Source: an uncultured Desulfobulbaceae bacterium (GTDB taxonomy: Bacteria > Desulfobacterota > Desulfobulbia > Desulfobulbales > Desulfocapsaceae). Taken from it: 64,000 nucleotides of DNA. Each line of letters begins with the position of its first letter. The stretch's first letter is position 1. The notes under the pieces are model-generated. The model had not been told where the DNA came from. It searched no databases and was given only the letters and a program-made list of their open reading frames with translations. The position numbers were made by a program, and so were the translations under genes. Positions 21,441 to 32,183 of the stretch are shown here, piece after piece. The stretch is taken from contig CAMZKN010000070.1 in assembly GCA_947311315.1 (NCBI GenBank), positions 1 through 64,000 on the forward strand, read 5' to 3'.

Positions 21441-21450
21441 TATTTTTGTC

Positions 21451-22008
21451 CTATTTTTTTATAAAAAGTGGTACACCACAGCTCACAAGAACTACCTGAT
21501 CTGCTGTTTTACCAATAAGCTGATTGCAGGTACCGACAAGATCCCTGTATGTTCGTGCAAGTGCGTTGTCCGGGACGATACCAAGCCCAACCTCATTTGT
21601 TACGCAGATGACAGTACCGGAGAAATTTTTCGTTTTCTCGAGCCATTCGCCACAGAGCCTCTTAATGTGAAGATCGTCAACAACAGTGCTCGTATTGTGG
21701 AATCCATGGAGAATATTATTTACCCACAGGGTAATACAATCCACCAGAATAACATCAAATTCATGGAGGTCTTCGCTAAAAAAATCTGAAAGATGTACCT
21801 CGATTTCTCGGGTTTTCCAGCCTCTTCCCTGCCGCTCTTCTTTATGGCGTCGAACTCTGTCTGACATTTCATTATCAATATCAGGACAGGTTGCAACAAA
21901 GAGTTTTTTCTCTGAAATGTGCTCTGCCATATCCAGAGCAAAAGAACTTTTCCCGCTTCTCGCTCCACCTGTAATAAGTGTAATTCTAGCCACTACCTTA
22001 CCCTGCAA
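21451..22008 (-). CDS. cobU: Adenosylcobinamide kinase/guanylyltransferase
   Basis: ITGGARSGKSSFALDMAE Walker A; RRHKEERQGRGWKT; VDCITLWVNN; TNEVGLGIVPDNALARTYRDLVG. Confidence 0.96.
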   Translation of the reverse strand: MQGKVVARITLITGGARSGKSSFALDMAEHISEKKLFVATCPDIDNEMSDRVRRHKEERQGRGWKTREIEVHLSDFFSEDLHEFDVILVDCITLWVNNILHGFHNTSTVVDDLHIKRLCGEWLEKTKNFSGTVICVTNEVGLGIVPDNALARTYRDLVGTCNQLIGKTADQVVLVSCGVPLFIKK

Positions 22009-22588
22009 AATTAAATTTGGTGAGAACTCCGCCTTCAGAATACAACTTCACACAACACATTTTCCCAGGCTGCACATCAAAAACAAGATAGTTTTTAACC
22101 GATAGATTTAAAAAATAACAGAGCAAATATCGTATTACACCTCCATGGGCTACAATCAATACCTTCTGGTGCCGATTTTGAGCTATTTGTCGTCCTGCAT
22201 TAAAAATCCTGTCCTGAAAATCGACAACGGATTCTCCACCTGGAAAACAGAAGAGATCAGGTTCCTGTACCCATCTGTCAACCTGCTCTTTACCGGTTTT
22301 AACGATTTCATCAAAACTTTTCCCTTCCCAGTGACCAAAATCTATCTCTTTTAACTGATTGAGATATTCATATGTATCATTGAGTAAGAGCAAATCCAGG
22401 GTTTGACGGCAACGCAGCATTGGACTGCAGTAGATATGGTCAAAAGAAATTTTCTCTATTGACTTGCCAAGCCTTTCGACCTGTTCGGTACCGGTAGAAC
22501 TCAAACCAATGTCCAACGACCCGACATAGCGACCATTCATTGTAGTTCTGCCATGTCGTATGAAATGGATATCCTTTGCGTACTTCAT
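21998..22588 (-). CDS. cobC: Histidine phosphatase family protein, probable alpha-ribazole phosphatase
   Basis: FIRHGRTTMNGRYVGSLDIGLSSTG; DFGHWEGKSFDEI; VAHGGVIRYLL; overlaps cobU in the cobamide cluster. Confidence 0.85.
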   Translation of the reverse strand: MKYAKDIHFIRHGRTTMNGRYVGSLDIGLSSTGTEQVERLGKSIEKISFDHIYCSPMLRCRQTLDLLLLNDTYEYLNQLKEIDFGHWEGKSFDEIVKTGKEQVDRWVQEPDLFCFPGGESVVDFQDRIFNAGRQIAQNRHQKVLIVAHGGVIRYLLCYFLNLSVKNYLVFDVQPGKMCCVKLYSEGGVLTKFNFAG

Positions 22589-22615
22589 TCTATATACCTG
22601 ACCAGAATGTAAAAA

Positions 22616-25600
22616 TTATGAGGACACAGGAGGACTTTTTCTGGAGAATTTTTCACTCAGAGTCTGAAGCACCTTATAAAATACCGGAACAAAGAGTACT
22701 GCAAGAAAAGTTGCGGCGATCATACCGCCAAAGACAGCGGTTCCCAGGGCTTGCCGACTTGCACCACCAGCACCACTTGCAATTACCAGTGGATACACAC
22801 CTAGAATGAATGCAAACGAAGTCATCAGGATGGGACGAAAACGAAGATTCGCGGCATCAATTGCAGCATCAAATATGGACATGCCCTTTTTTTCACGTGC
22901 TTCCACTGCAAATTCAATAATCAGAATAGCATTTTTACAGGCAAGAGCAATAAGCAGGACAATACCTATCTGGGTATAGACATTATTATCCATATGCCGA
23001 ACCATAAGAGCAATCACAGTTCCTAATAGAGCAAGGGGAACTGCCAATATAACGCCTAAAGAAATTGTCCAACTTTCATACTGTGCACAAAGCACAAGGT
23101 AGACAAGTATAACACAGAGGGCAAATATAGGCCCTGGATTTGCTGCACTTTTTTCCTGATAAGACATTCCTGTCCACTCTGAACCCATCGAAGCGGGTAA
23201 TGCCCTTTCGGCAACTTTTTCCATGGCGGACATGGCCTGACCACTATTGAATCCAATCCCGTTTGCACCTGTGATCGTTGCTGTCGGGTACATATTGTAC
23301 CTTGTGACAATTTCAGGTCCAAAAATTTCCTGAACCGATACCAGTGTCGCAAGTGGTATCATCTTCCCATCTGCTGACCGTACCTGCAACCGGCCTATAT
23401 CATCTACCTGAGCTCTTGCAGAAGATTCTGCCTGTATGTTTACCTGGAATGTTCGATTGAATTTATTAAAATCGTTTACATATGCAGCACCAAGAAAAGC
23501 CTGCATGGAACCAAATATTTCAGAAAGCTGTATATTCATGCTTTTTGCTTTGGGTCGATTGATATCAGCAAACAACTGTGGAACGTTTGCCCTGAAAGTT
23601 GTATAGGCACTACTGATTTCAGGCTCTTTTGTAGCCTCAAGAGAAAGATCCTCAGCTACCTCCTGCAGAGCATTAAGACCTATACCTCCTCTGTCTTCTA
23701 CCTGCAATTGGAAACCACCGGCATTACCAATACCGGAAATTGGTGGTGGTGGAAATTGGAGAATGCGTGCTTCCTGAATTTTACTCCCTGCAACTGCCAT
23801 TTGCCGGAGAATATTCTGCAGATCATGACCACTGGGAATACGTTCGGCAAACTCATCGAAAACTACCCAAAGCGCTGCACCATTAGACATGCCGGCACCA
23901 TCAAGCAGAGAAAAACCGGAAACGGAGGTAACATCTTTTACACCTTCCATCTTTGAAAGAGCAATTCTGAGTTTTTCAACTACCGCTTCTGTCCTTTGCA
24001 GGGATGAAGCATCTGGTAACTGCACGGCATACATGGCATATCCCTGATCTTCTGTTGGGATAAAGCCTGTGGGCAGGCTGGTGAAGCCACTCCAGGCTGC
24101 AAACGAGATACCTGCAAAAATAATCATGACGATGAACGAGCGACGTACCATGAGTTTAACTATTGCCAGATAGACATTTCGAGATTTATCAAAAAAGGTA
24201 TCAAACCAGCGAAAAAAGATCATTTTTTTGGCGGGTGTCGGTCTGAGAATCAGAGCACAAAGGGCAGGACTGAGTGTTAGTGCATTGATTGAGGAAAAAA
24301 AAGTGGATGCAGCAATGGTGAGCGCAAACTGACGATAGAGTTGTCCGGTAATACCATCCAGAAAAGCGGTGGGAATAAATACGGAAAGTAATACAAGGGT
24401 CGTAGCGACAATAGGCCCGGTGACCTCTTCCATTGCGGCAAGAGCTCCTTCTTTGGGACTCATGTTGTGTTCGTCAATATTTCGCATGGTATTTTCAACG
24501 ACAACAATAGCATCATCCACAACAATACCAATGGCAAGAACAATACCAAAAAGAGTTATCATGTTAATTGAGAACCCAATCAGACCCATAGCCGCAAAGG
24601 TTCCAATCAGTGAGACGGGTATGGTAATAAGTGGAATCAGTGTTGCACGCCAGTCTTGAAGAAATACAAAAATTACAATGAGTACCAGTGCAATGGCTAT
24701 CCAGAGTGTGGTTTCGACTTCTGCAATTGCCTCTTCTACAAAAATGGTGGTATCAAAAGGAATATGATACTCCAGATCGGCGGGAAACGTTTTTTTCAAT
24801 TCATCCATCTTTTCCCGTACCTTCTCTGCAAGTTCTATGGCATTGGCACCAGGAAGTTGATAGATCATCATAATGGCATTTTCATTGCCATTCAGCCTGG
24901 TATCAAACCCATACTGTTTGGAACCCATCTCCACCCGGGCAATATCCTTCACCCTCGTCATTCGACCGCCTTCGGTCTGTTTAAGGATTATATTACCAAA
25001 CTGTTCAGGGTCGCTCAATCTACCTAGAGTACTAATCGTATATTCAAAGGCCTGACCTTCAAGAGCTGGAGAGGCACCTATTCGGCCTGCAGCAACCTGA
25101 ACATTTTGTTCTTTGAGTGCTGTCATAACGTCACTTGTGGTAAGATCCCGTGCTTTAAGCAAATCTGGATCGATCCATAAACGCATGGAATAGTCGCCTG
25201 CACCATATGCCTGGACATCACCGACACCTTCGATTCTTGAAACTTCGTCCAGTAGTCGTAATGTAATATAATTACTAAGATAATATCTGTCGTAGGTTTC
25301 GTTTGGCGAGGTTAGTGAAACCATTAATACAATGGAGTTTGAACGTTTTTTTGTAGTTACACCAATTTGTTTAACTTCCTGGGGTAAAGAAGCCATGGCT
25401 ATGGCAACCCGGTTCTGGACGAGGACTGCAGCCATATCTGCATCTGTTCCAGGTGCAAAAGAAACTGTGAGTGCGTATGTTCCGGAATTGGTGGAGGTGC
25501 TGGACATGTAGATCATGCCTTCAACACCATTCACCTGTTGCTCAATAGGTGCTGCGACTGTATCGGCAATGACCTTTGCGTTAGCTCCTGGATATGCTGT

Positions 25601-25738
25601 TGATACCTGTACTGTAGGAGGGGCAAGTTCTGGATATTGGGCAATGGGAAGTCCTGCCAGGGTTACAAGGCCTGCAAGTACAATGATGATGGAGATAACC
25701 GCTGCAAAAATAGGGCGGTTGATAAAAAATCGACTCAT
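22616..25738 (-). CDS. RND (HAE1) multidrug efflux transporter, AcrB-type inner membrane subunit
   Basis: 1040 aa; N-terminus [37 protein letters not shown] (proton relay DD), C-terminal half [20 protein letters not shown]. Confidence 0.96.
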   Translation of the reverse strand: MSRFFINRPIFAAVISIIIVLAGLVTLAGLPIAQYPELAPPTVQVSTAYPGANAKVIADTVAAPIEQQVNGVEGMIYMSSTSTNSGTYALTVSFAPGTDADMAAVLVQNRVAIAMASLPQEVKQIGVTTKKRSNSIVLMVSLTSPNETYDRYYLSNYITLRLLDEVSRIEGVGDVQAYGAGDYSMRLWIDPDLLKARDLTTSDVMTALKEQNVQVAAGRIGASPALEGQAFEYTISTLGRLSDPEQFGNIILKQTEGGRMTRVKDIARVEMGSKQYGFDTRLNGNENAIMMIYQLPGANAIELAEKVREKMDELKKTFPADLEYHIPFDTTIFVEEAIAEVETTLWIAIALVLIVIFVFLQDWRATLIPLITIPVSLIGTFAAMGLIGFSINMITLFGIVLAIGIVVDDAIVVVENTMRNIDEHNMSPKEGALAAMEEVTGPIVATTLVLLSVFIPTAFLDGITGQLYRQFALTIAASTFFSSINALTLSPALCALILRPTPAKKMIFFRWFDTFFDKSRNVYLAIVKLMVRRSFIVMIIFAGISFAAWSGFTSLPTGFIPTEDQGYAMYAVQLPDASSLQRTEAVVEKLRIALSKMEGVKDVTSVSGFSLLDGAGMSNGAALWVVFDEFAERIPSGHDLQNILRQMAVAGSKIQEARILQFPPPPISGIGNAGGFQLQVEDRGGIGLNALQEVAEDLSLEATKEPEISSAYTTFRANVPQLFADINRPKAKSMNIQLSEIFGSMQAFLGAAYVNDFNKFNRTFQVNIQAESSARAQVDDIGRLQVRSADGKMIPLATLVSVQEIFGPEIVTRYNMYPTATITGANGIGFNSGQAMSAMEKVAERALPASMGSEWTGMSYQEKSAANPGPIFALCVILVYLVLCAQYESWTISLGVILAVPLALLGTVIALMVRHMDNNVYTQIGIVLLIALACKNAILIIEFAVEAREKKGMSIFDAAIDAANLRFRPILMTSFAFILGVYPLVIASGAGGASRQALGTAVFGGMIAATFLAVLFVPVFYKVLQTLSEKFSRKSPPVSS

Positions 25739-25749
25739 AAATCAACCCT

Positions 25750-26916
25750 CTATTGTGCAGTATCGGTAACGGGTGACGGCTTGGAATCATCTTCAGCCAT
25801 GGGAGTAACGGCGGAACCCGGCCGCGCTCGTTGAAGTCCTTTCATAATGACTCTATCTGTTGCATCGAGCCCTTGGGTTATGACTCGCATACCATCTTGA
25901 AGTGCACCAATTTGCACAGGTTTATAGATAACAGTGTTCTTGTTATCAACCGTCAGGAGGAAACGACCTCGCTGATCAGCTGAAAGTGCAACTTCAGGTA
26001 CCAGTATTGCGTTATCAACTTTTCCAATGGGAACACGCACTTTGGCATATTGCCCTGGTAGGATAAAAAAGTCTGTATTTTCAAACGTTGCACGTGCCAT
26101 GATTGTGCCGGTTGCAAGATCTACCTTATTATCAATATATTCTATAAAACCCTGCCTTGAATAGTTCTTTTCACCTTCGAGGGCAAGATTGATAGGGATT
26201 CTTGATCGATCAATTTGAGCAGCTTTTGTATCTCTATTGTGTTCTTTGAAGGCCATCAAAGAACTTTCATCGATGTTGAAATAGACAAAAATTGGGGCAT
26301 AGTTCACGATGTTTGCTAAAAGAGTTTTATCGCCACCACTACCAACAAGATTGCCGGCATCAACAAGATTTCGGCTGATGCGACCCCGGATTGGAGAGAC
26401 AATCCGGGTGTAGGACAAATTAAGCCGGGCCTCCGTCACTGCAGATTCAGCACCCATGACTTCAGCCTCTGTTTTACTGACATTTGCTTTTTCTTCGAGT
26501 ACTGCAAGTTCACTGACTGCACGTTGTTTAAAAGAACTTTCTTTGCGTTTCAATGTTGCCTTGGCAAGTTTTGCTTCAGCCTGCTTTGTTTTCAGGCTCG
26601 CTATGCGTTGAGCAACCTCGGATTCGTAGGGTTTTGGGTCAATGATAAAAAGGAGATCACCTACTTCAACCATACCACCTGATGGAAGGGAAACATGATC
26701 AAGATTTCCTTCAACTCTCGCACGCAGTTCGATATATTTTCTGGCTTTGGTGTATCCTGTGAAGTACGCATAATTGATGATACCTTTAATTTGCGGTTGC
26801 GTTACAGTTACTTGTGGAGGTGGTGGCGCATGAACCTCTGGCTTATCCTGATTACACCCTTGAAGCATAAAAAAAGAAACTGATAAAAAGAAGAAATAAC
26901 GTATGGGAAGAGTCAT
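25750..26916 (-). CDS. RND efflux periplasmic adaptor (AcrA-type MFP)
   Basis: Lipoprotein signal MLQGC; TGYTKARKYIELRARVEGNL; TRIVSPIRGRISRNLVDAGNLV. Confidence 0.94.
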   Translation of the reverse strand: MTLPIRYFFFLSVSFFMLQGCNQDKPEVHAPPPPQVTVTQPQIKGIINYAYFTGYTKARKYIELRARVEGNLDHVSLPSGGMVEVGDLLFIIDPKPYESEVAQRIASLKTKQAEAKLAKATLKRKESSFKQRAVSELAVLEEKANVSKTEAEVMGAESAVTEARLNLSYTRIVSPIRGRISRNLVDAGNLVGSGGDKTLLANIVNYAPIFVYFNIDESSLMAFKEHNRDTKAAQIDRSRIPINLALEGEKNYSRQGFIEYIDNKVDLATGTIMARATFENTDFFILPGQYAKVRVPIGKVDNAILVPEVALSADQRGRFLLTVDNKNTVIYKPVQIGALQDGMRVITQGLDATDRVIMKGLQRARPGSAVTPMAEDDSKPSPVTDTAQ

Positions 26917-26955
26917 GGTCTTTTTTACAAAGATAGAGGTTGTATGTATGTGTAT

Positions 26956-28389
26956 TTAAAGGTTGTTTTGCTGTGTATTCCAGCCACCAGCAAGAGACTT
27001 ATATAACCCGACAAGTTGAATGGAGGTGTTACCCCGGGCAAGATCAAGATTGTTTTCGGCGCTGAGAAGCGATCGTTGCGCATCGAGTACATTCTGAAAG
27101 CCGGTTAAGCCGTCCTTATAAAGTTTAGTAGACATATCGAGCACTTCCCGTGATGCCTGTAACGCTTCAAAGCGCAAGCGTTGTTCGTGGTAGCCAACAA
27201 GACTGTCTTCAACTTCTTTAATGGCCTTTAACATTGTTAACTCATACTGGTGCAGTGCCTGCTCGGTTTTTGCATCTTCAACTTCAATCTGTTGTCGAAT
27301 TTTGCCCATATTAAAAATATTCCAGTTAAAGGATGGGCCAAAACCATAGACCTGACTTTTTGAGTTAAAAACATTTCCGGAATTCAGTGCAGAAAAACCA
27401 AATGTTCCGGTAAGGGAAAAACTTGGATACAGATCAGCAGTGGCGATGCCGATACGGGCTGTTTGTGCCGCCAGATTTCGTTCAGCTTTTCGTATATCAG
27501 GCCGCATGCGAACCCTGTCAGTAGGAATACCAACAGTAACAGTCTCAGGAGGAAGTGGCGTAATATGAACCTGTTGAAGTTCATTTCTCAAAAGGTCAGA
27601 AGGTTCACCTGTCAATACAGACAGGCTGGTTATGTTTTGTGAGAGAGCTGTCCTGATTACAGGGAGATCAGCTTCTGTAGAGGTCAGTACCTGGGTTGCC
27701 TGGGCAACGTCAAGGTACGTGGCAAGACCATTTTCGTATCTCACCTTCGTGATTTTCAGCATGGAGCCTTGAGAAACAATATTTGCAAGAGACGTTTGCA
27801 GTTGCGCCTGTTGGGTTCGAATACGTAAATAGTTGCTGGCTACCTCTGCGAGTACGGTAATCAAAACGTCATTGTGGTCTTCCCAGGTGGCCTGATAGTC
27901 TGCTGTTGCTGCTTCTATAGAACGACGAACCCTTCCAAAGAGATCTATTTCCCAGCTTGCATCTGCCGACAAATCATATCTTGTCTGTTCGCTGGTGGCT
28001 TGAGGGGTTACACTTTCGCTTTCTTTACCCCAGCCTATTGAGCCATTGGCATCAAGTACAGGATAGAGGCCGGAATCAACAACTCCAATAATTGCTCTTG
28101 CCTCACGCATTCTGGCCAGGGCGATTTTTAAATCAAGATTGCCGGTCTCAGCCTTTTTAATCAACGAAGTGAGTAATGGATCATTGAAAACAGCCCACCA
28201 TCGGCTGAGATCCTTATTTTCAAGTTGAACACCAGAATGTTTTGTCGTGCTGATAGTAAGTTCCTGCGTGCCATCTGGTTTTCTATAATCAGGGCCAACC
28301 ATACACCCTGTGAGAAGTACAACAGCCAGAATGCACGTCATAAAGGACAAGACTGCAGGTCTATTTTGCCGAAAAAATAAGTGATCCAT
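26956..28389 (-). CDS. RND efflux outer membrane lipoprotein (NodT/OprM family)
   Basis: Lipobox LLTGC then MVGPDYRKP; KAERNLAAQTARIGIATADLYPSFSLTGTFG; YKDGLTGFQNVLDAQRSLL. Confidence 0.95.
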   Translation of the reverse strand: MDHLFFRQNRPAVLSFMTCILAVVLLTGCMVGPDYRKPDGTQELTISTTKHSGVQLENKDLSRWWAVFNDPLLTSLIKKAETGNLDLKIALARMREARAIIGVVDSGLYPVLDANGSIGWGKESESVTPQATSEQTRYDLSADASWEIDLFGRVRRSIEAATADYQATWEDHNDVLITVLAEVASNYLRIRTQQAQLQTSLANIVSQGSMLKITKVRYENGLATYLDVAQATQVLTSTEADLPVIRTALSQNITSLSVLTGEPSDLLRNELQQVHITPLPPETVTVGIPTDRVRMRPDIRKAERNLAAQTARIGIATADLYPSFSLTGTFGFSALNSGNVFNSKSQVYGFGPSFNWNIFNMGKIRQQIEVEDAKTEQALHQYELTMLKAIKEVEDSLVGYHEQRLRFEALQASREVLDMSTKLYKDGLTGFQNVLDAQRSLLSAENNLDLARGNTSIQLVGLYKSLAGGWNTQQNNL

Positions 28390-28493
28390 TTGTGAAGTAG
28401 CTTTCTACTTGTAATTATGTTGGTGGAAACGAGTTATGGATCCTTTCAGCATACTCAATAGCAAAAATGAAATCAAAATTATTAAATTCAATC

Positions 28494-29240
28494 TTATTTT
28501 TTCAGAAGAGATAATGAAAGCTGCTGGGCCTGTGTCATTTCTTCTTTGCTAAGTGTCGTTTCCAGAAAATTCCTGGCAGCAATTGCCGGTTGATGCCCAT
28601 TGGATGCAGCAATATTCATCCAGGAATATGCTTTTTTGAGGTCTGCGTCCTGTACGCCATTGCCTGTATAGTAGAGGATACCCATATTGTACTGTGCTAT
28701 AGCCAATCCATTTTCAGCGGCCTGTAAAAACAATTTTGCAGCTTTTTCAGGATCGTGTTTTACGCCATTGCCGGAAAAATACATATAGCCTAACTCATTC
28801 TGCGCTTCGCTATTGCCGTTTTCAGCAGAAAGAGCATACCATTTGAGAGCCTCTTTATAGTTTTTTGGTACGCCGGAACCAAGCAAAAAAGCCTGCCCTA
28901 TTATTTGTTGAGATATCGAACTGGACTTGCCGTTAAGAGCAGCCTGGTGCAACAATTTAAAAGCTGCTGGAAAGTTTTTCCTGGTGCCGAGCCCCTCAAA
29001 ATACATGCCTCCGCTGATATATTGAGCTTCAGCGTCGCCACGCCCAGCAGCTTTCAAATATAATTTTAATGCCTTTTCATAACTTTGTTCCCCTCTTCTG
29101 CCCTTGTAATAATCTCTGGCCTGCGACTTTAGTGTTGATATGGAATCAACGGCTGCAGCATGATTTGCAAAGGAAAATATAAAGGAGAAAACTGCTGATA
29201 GTATAAGGATCAATCTCGGTAATGCACGAAAATGTGACAT
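28494..29240 (-). CDS. Sel1-like repeat (tetratricopeptide) secreted protein
   Basis: Signal peptide and tandem ~36-aa repeats, e.g. GNSEAQNELGYMYFSGNGVKHDPEKAAKLFLQAAENGLAIAQYNMGILYYTGNGV. Confidence 0.88.
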   Translation of the reverse strand: MSHFRALPRLILILSAVFSFIFSFANHAAAVDSISTLKSQARDYYKGRRGEQSYEKALKLYLKAAGRGDAEAQYISGGMYFEGLGTRKNFPAAFKLLHQAALNGKSSSISQQIIGQAFLLGSGVPKNYKEALKWYALSAENGNSEAQNELGYMYFSGNGVKHDPEKAAKLFLQAAENGLAIAQYNMGILYYTGNGVQDADLKKAYSWMNIAASNGHQPAIAARNFLETTLSKEEMTQAQQLSLSLLKK

Positions 29241-29258
29241 TAGCAGGCCAACTATTGT

Positions 29259-30998
29259 TTAAGTAAGATCGGTAAGAAGTTCACGTGCAAACTCCAGGCT
29301 TGGATCGAGAGTAAGGGCAAGGGTCAAAAATTCAATAGCAGACTCTTTTTCGCCAATTTTACTGTAATTCACACCAAGATTCGCATAATCGATTCCAGAG
29401 GCTGGGTTGAGTTCCACTGCCCGATGAAAGTGAGTGATTGCTTTTTGATACTCCTGTTTTTTAAAATAACATACGCCTGCACTATTATGCAAATCCGGTC
29501 GTTCCTCATCTTCCTTCAGTCCCTTTTGGATGGAAAGCAACGCCTCATCGTACTGGCCCAGGTCTTTTAAACACGTTCCCATATAAGAATAAATATAGGG
29601 GAGATCCTCACCTTCCGGTTGCCGGGTAAGTGCTCTGTTAAAATGAAAAAGTGCTAACTCCGAAGATCCCATATTGAAGTAATTACGTCCTCTGTAAAAT
29701 TCAAGATAATAGGCATCGGGCAAAAGTGTCTCCATTTGGGCCAGCTTTTGTTCAAGTAATTCGGCATCTGAAACGCGCTCAACGAGAAGCTTTGCCGAAA
29801 AGAGACCGACGTCATTTATCATGGAGCGTTCTCTAAAATGTGCACCCGGAACAATAGTGTACAAAGCTGGTATATCAAGATCTTCATTGGTTACATCAAT
29901 CATCAGGATATCAAGATTAATGTTCTTTAATGCTGCAATACAGTTGTCGATCTCAGTATTTAAGTTTTGATCTGTGATATTATTCATCCCGGAGATTGCC
30001 ACAGTTTCAGAAGATTCCGTCAAGTATTCAACCTCTTTCATGGAAAGAGGCTTTGGTAGTCCCGACGCAATATAATTGGAGCTGGAATTAAAATCTCCAC
30101 CAAGTTGTGCAACCTCTGTAACTGCTCGAATAATCGCTTTTTTCGGGTCAGTTGCCGTTCCAGCAGTATAGACTATTTCGCTTTTATCGGGAAACGTCGC
30201 CCGATCAATTGCAAGTGCCGCCACAGTGCAGATCCCAGTATCAAGGCTGAAATCACTCAGATACATATCAATTTTATTTCTACTGAATTTTTCCAGCAGA
30301 TTTTTTGTAACCTTATCCGTAACGGAGTCAGCAATAATACGTGGTGTGGAAATCTTTCCATTATTAATAACAGAACAGACATGTCTTTCAATTATTTCAC
30401 AGATGCCCTGTAGAGCTGCCTCCTCGAGAGTATTGCCTGCAGAAGGCCCATTAAACTCATTGATGGCGAAGAACCATGAAAAAGGAATAAGAACATCTTT
30501 TCCCGTAGTGATATTTGTGCCCCAGGCCCATTGCAACGGAATATCACTTAAAAGTTTTTCCAGTAGATCCTTACTTGAGTGTGAATCATGGACAGATAGG
30601 AGGAGATATTCAATATCAAGAACCGGATGCCCTGCATCCCGCATGGCTGCATAATCCCCCGTCAGAAAATTTTCATTTTCCTCCTTGTAATGGAAAAATG
30701 AAAATCTTTCCGCAAGTTCCATGCATGCAGACGCTTCTGCCTGTAAAGGTGAAGCACCCTTACCCATCTGTTTTTTGGTGCCTGTCAACAGATGTGCATC
30801 GTCACCACATACACTGAAATAGACAGGAATGTCCAATCTTCCGTTATCAATTCGTTTTACTTCATTGAGTATGTTGATATCAAGTGAATGCACTTTGGAA
30901 TAAAAATACTCTAACGTTTCTTCGGGACTTTTTGCTTTATCCTGATCTGTAGTGAATTTTTTAATACAATCCTTAAATTTAATAGATTTTTTCTTCAT
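29259..30998 (-). CDS. YcaO-domain protein with C-terminal tetratricopeptide repeats
   Basis: 579 aa; YcaO-type GKGASPLQAEASACMELAERFS, NTLEEAALQGICEIIERHVCSVI, KAIIRAVTEVAQL; C-terminal TPRs YLEFYRGRNYFNMGSSELALFHFNRAL and YANLGVNYSKIGEKESAIEFL. Confidence 0.9.
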   Translation of the reverse strand: MKKKSIKFKDCIKKFTTDQDKAKSPEETLEYFYSKVHSLDINILNEVKRIDNGRLDIPVYFSVCGDDAHLLTGTKKQMGKGASPLQAEASACMELAERFSFFHYKEENENFLTGDYAAMRDAGHPVLDIEYLLLSVHDSHSSKDLLEKLLSDIPLQWAWGTNITTGKDVLIPFSWFFAINEFNGPSAGNTLEEAALQGICEIIERHVCSVINNGKISTPRIIADSVTDKVTKNLLEKFSRNKIDMYLSDFSLDTGICTVAALAIDRATFPDKSEIVYTAGTATDPKKAIIRAVTEVAQLGGDFNSSSNYIASGLPKPLSMKEVEYLTESSETVAISGMNNITDQNLNTEIDNCIAALKNINLDILMIDVTNEDLDIPALYTIVPGAHFRERSMINDVGLFSAKLLVERVSDAELLEQKLAQMETLLPDAYYLEFYRGRNYFNMGSSELALFHFNRALTRQPEGEDLPYIYSYMGTCLKDLGQYDEALLSIQKGLKEDEERPDLHNSAGVCYFKKQEYQKAITHFHRAVELNPASGIDYANLGVNYSKIGEKESAIEFLTLALTLDPSLEFARELLTDLT

Positions 30999-31062
30999 CT
31001 GAATCCTTATATATGCTTAAATAATTTAATGTTTAATACGTTACTGTGTTACTTTTTTTTCG

Positions 31063-31575
31063 TTAATCTTCCATGAGTTGTCTGCATTTATTCACCAGTA
31101 AAAGAAGATCATGGCTGTACTCGGTTCCTGGTTCCATCACTACTGTTCTTGATTCATCGTCGTTGAGTATAATTTTAAGAGACAATCTCTGCTCAGGCAG
31201 TATCTCTGTTGCTCGTTCCGACCATTCTATAATGGTTAATCCGGACATATAAAAATACTCATCAAAGCCAAGATCTTCAACTTCTGCCGCATCCTGTAAA
31301 CGATAAAAATCCATGTGAAACAACGGTATCCTGCCTGGATATTCATGCATTATCGCAAAAGAAGGACTTGTTACATAACAATTCTTGTCCACATCAAGCC
31401 CCCGTGCAATTGCCTGGGTCAATGTAGTTTTTCCTGCACCGAGATCCCCGTCAAGACAAATGATATCACCTGAATTTGCATTTTGACCAAGGTACAGGCC
31501 GAAAATTTCAGTGGCCGTAAGAGAATCTAACTGTAGTGTGTATTTTTTCACAAACACCTCTAACATCCTGTACAT
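31063..31575 (-). CDS. tsaE: tRNA threonylcarbamoyladenosine biosynthesis protein TsaE
   Basis: GDIICLDGDLGAGKTTLTQAIARGL, SPSFAIMHEYPGRIPLFHMDFYRL, IIEWSERATEILPE. Confidence 0.95.
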   Translation of the reverse strand: MYRMLEVFVKKYTLQLDSLTATEIFGLYLGQNANSGDIICLDGDLGAGKTTLTQAIARGLDVDKNCYVTSPSFAIMHEYPGRIPLFHMDFYRLQDAAEVEDLGFDEYFYMSGLTIIEWSERATEILPEQRLSLKIILNDDESRTVVMEPGTEYSHDLLLLVNKCRQLMED

Positions 31576-31700
31576 ATGCGTACAATAAACAATGATGAGT
31601 CTCTTTCACGCAAAAAACCTGCAGATGAAAGTATAAAAGGTGCCTTATACAAAACATCCAAGAAAAATCACAACAAAAGTTTTTATGTCATGAAACGAAA

Positions 31701-31741
31701 AACCCCATTACAGCTCTCATAAAAAAGTCTGCAATGGGGTT
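31701..31741 (-). terminator. Rho-independent terminator downstream of the cold shock gene
   Basis: AACCCCATTaCAG / CTGcAATGGGGTT stem (one mismatch); on the minus strand it is followed by a T-rich stretch. Confidence 0.8.
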
Positions 31742-31767
31742 GAATAAACGTATTTTTGTTCAAATAA

Positions 31768-31983
31768 TCAATTCATTTTTGTGACGTCTTCTGCCTGCAA
31801 TCCTTTGTCGGTTGTGCTAATAGTGAATTCAACCTCCTCTCCTTCTTCAAGGCTTCTAAAGCCATCCCCTTGTATTGCACTGAAATGAACAAAAACATCG
31901 GCTTCCCCATCAGGTCTTTCCAAAAAACCGTACCCCTTACTTGCATTAAACCACTTCACCTTACCTTTTACGCGATCAGACAT
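31768..31983 (-). CDS. Cold shock protein (CspA family)
   Basis: 71 aa; [32 protein letters not shown] with RNP1/RNP2-type motifs. Confidence 0.96.
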   Translation of the reverse strand: MSDRVKGKVKWFNASKGYGFLERPDGEADVFVHFSAIQGDGFRSLEEGEEVEFTISTTDKGLQAEDVTKMN

Positions 31984-32183
31984 CTTGCGAGCCCCCCGAA
32001 AAGACAGATCAAGCAGAACATACCCATTAATGTTTACTACGTAAAACCTGATCTGTGTTGATAAATACGCTTCCTGTCAAGCAGGACACATACTGAATGC
32101 GTATCAGATAGAACAGGTTCAAGTTAAGGAAAAAATGTCACATTTCACGAAGTTTCACTACGTTACGAATAAATTATCACAAC

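Noticed and set aside
24369-25027. Several plus-strand ORFs opposite the RND transporter gene
   Set aside because: Antisense shadow ORFs of a well-supported AcrB-type gene.
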